Below are positions 5,063-5,931 of a DNA stretch of 5,931 nt, one piece after another. The stretch covers positions 1-5,931 of the forward strand of contig CAMIWY010000099.1 of the NCBI GenBank assembly GCA_946402595.1, in the 5' to 3' direction. Position 1 is the stretch's first letter, and the number at the start of each line of letters is the position of its first letter. Below the pieces are notes generated by a model. The model searched no databases and was not told where the DNA came from. It saw only the letters and a program-made list of their open reading frames with translations. Position numbers and translations under genes: made by a program. The stretch is from an uncultured Clostridia bacterium. Lineage in GTDB: Bacteria > Bacillota > Clostridia > Peptostreptococcales > Anaerovoracaceae.

Positions 5063-5931
5063 TTGGAAATCATAAGAGCAGAGCACTCCGGATTCTGTTT
5101 CGGAGTAGACAGAGCCATCAACCTGGCTTTCACAGAAGCAGAGAAGCATGCCTCCGCGAAGGATGGTGATCCTTCAGATGGTAAGGGCAGGCTTTTTACC
5201 TGCGGCCATCTCATCCACAACAGCGCTGTAGTATCAAGACTCGAGTCGATGGGAGTCAAAATGATAGGATCTCTTTCCGAAGCAGGAGAGGGCGATACTG
5301 TGATCGTACGGTCGCACGGTGAACCGAGAGAATTCTATGAGGAAGCGGAGCTTCGCGGCATCAGGCTTGTCGATACTACCTGCGTCTTCGTTAAGAAGAT
5401 ACATGATATCGTCAGTGAAGCACATGAGGCAGGAAAGCCCGTGATCATGGTGGGCGACAGGAATCATCAGGAAGTAAAAGCGACCTGCGGCTGGTGCGGA
5501 TATGAGGCAGCAGTCATCGGCAATGCTGAGGAGGCTGAGGCCTACGTTTCAGAGCATGCAGAGGCTGATATTCCGGTGATCGTATGCCAGACAACCATCA
5601 AGGCAGAGCTCCTGGAAGACATACTTTCGGTATTTGACAAAGCCGGCAAAGCCTACGATGTGCGCAGGACAATATGCAATGCAACGAGAGACAGGCAGGA
5701 GAGCTGCCGTCAGCTGGCCCGTCAAGTCGACATGATGGTCGTGGTTGGGGACAAGCACAGTTCCAACTCGGGAAAGCTGTATGAAATAGCTAAAAATAAT
5801 TGTGAAAATAGCATTTTTATTGAAAATGCTGACGATAAGCTATTGAAACAAGCAGCAAAAAGTAATAAAATTGGCGTTATAGCGGGCGCGTCTACGCCCG
5901 AATGGATTATCAAGGAGGTTATTTCTAGTAT
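5063..5931 (+). CDS. ispH: 4-hydroxy-3-methylbut-2-enyl diphosphate reductase, 3' end open
   Basis: IspH reduces HMBPP to IPP and DMAPP, the last step of the MEP isoprenoid pathway, using a [4Fe-4S] cluster in the cytosol. 289 residues are visible. Cluster cysteines are C12 (HSGFCFGVDRA), C107 (VDTTCVFVKK) and C205 (RRTICNATRDRQ). Substrate and catalytic residues are H52 (LIHN), H85 (RSHGEP), H135 and E137 (GDRNHQEV), the QTT at 176-178, S233/N235 (KHSSNSGKL) and S277 (GASTPEW). Compared with E. coli IspH there are about 11 extra residues between C12 and H52, around ASAKDGDPSDGKGR. The frame is still open at the edge, just after WIIKEVISS where single-domain IspH nears its end. In many Clostridia IspH is fused to ribosomal protein S1, and that cannot be excluded here. 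No promoter is visible between the terminator hairpin and the start. GC content collapses near the end. Confidence 0.96.
   Translation, partial: MEIIRAEHSGFCFGVDRAINLAFTEAEKHASAKDGDPSDGKGRLFTCGHLIHNSAVVSRLESMGVKMIGSLSEAGEGDTVIVRSHGEPREFYEEAELRGIRLVDTTCVFVKKIHDIVSEAHEAGKPVIMVGDRNHQEVKATCGWCGYEAAVIGNAEEAEAYVSEHAEADIPVIVCQTTIKAELLEDILSVFDKAGKAYDVRRTICNATRDRQESCRQLARQVDMMVVVGDKHSSNSGKLYEIAKNNCENSIFIENADDKLLKQAAKSNKIGVIAGASTPEWIIKEVISS
5158..5175 (+). other. Stem-loop in the ispH insertion
   Basis: GAAGGAT (5158-5164) pairs with ATCCTTC (5169-5175) around GGTG. It lies 95 bases after the ispH start and within codons 32-38, which belong to the extra loop relative to E. coli IspH. Stems of this size occur by chance a few times in a window this long. 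Confidence 0.4.
5843..5871 (+). promoter_or_regulatory. Candidate sigma-A promoter inside the 3' end of ispH
   Basis: TTGAAA (5843-5848) and TAAAAT (5866-5871) are separated by exactly 17 bases. Each hexamer has one mismatch to the TTGACA/TATAAT consensus. The site is inside a sharply AT-rich patch and would start RNA near 5878, directed at whatever follows the window. AT-rich DNA produces such matches easily, so this is a candidate only. Confidence 0.4.
5883..5900 (+). other. GC-rich stem-loop just after the candidate promoter
   Basis: CGGGCG (5883-5888) pairs with CGCCCG (5895-5900) around CGTCTA. If RNA starts near 5878 this would be a 5'-terminal hairpin, a kind known to stabilise transcripts. 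A perfect AAGGAGG at 5912-5918 follows and could serve a gene starting at or just beyond the window edge. It also encodes the conserved ispH residues GASTPE, so it may be only coding sequence. Confidence 0.35.

Overview
The window is bacterial and most likely from an anaerobic Clostridia-type Firmicute. The signs are Shine-Dalgarno sites before every gene whose start is visible, two TTG starts, roughly balanced GC with heavy use of ATA (Ile) and AGA/AGG (Arg), an IspH-type reductase (the bacterial MEP isoprenoid pathway) and tightly packed genes. Genus cannot be settled from the sequence alone. All genes lie on the + strand.

Positions 1-4997 are the 3' part of an operon for a multi-subunit, complex I-related cation/proton antiporter (Mrp/Mnh-like, or the membrane arm of a membrane-bound hydrogenase-like complex). 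It holds three different antiporter-like subunits. The first lacks its N-terminal part at the window edge (1-841). It overlaps the second (838-2349) by ATGA. A small unusual gene (2361-3215) lies between the second and third. It encodes a single membrane anchor, a long Glu/Pro/Ala-rich acidic tail, a basic patch and a C-terminal SAP/HeH-like helix-extension-helix domain. The third antiporter-like gene (3231-4997) starts at TTG. No hydrogenase, NADH-dehydrogenase or ferredoxin subunit is visible, so the energy source or partner, if any, is upstream or elsewhere. A GC-rich hairpin at 5018-5040 with a very short T tract closes the operon.

Positions 5063-5931 are ispH, open at the right edge. All expected iron-sulfur cysteines and active-site residues are present. 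Its last 150 bases change character. GC falls abruptly to 26% over 5781-5880, and inside this patch sits a good sigma-A-type promoter match (TTGAAA, 17 bases, TAAAAT). A GC-rich hairpin and a perfect AAGGAGG follow, as though a promoter and leader for the next gene were embedded in the end of ispH.

The main things to check are the acidic SAP/HeH-like membrane protein inside the antiporter operon, the near-perfect 23-base palindrome in the second antiporter gene, the start-proximal hairpins that recur in several genes, and the promoter-like block at the end of ispH. There is no gene-free stretch above 300 bases and no tRNA, rRNA, CRISPR array or mobile element.
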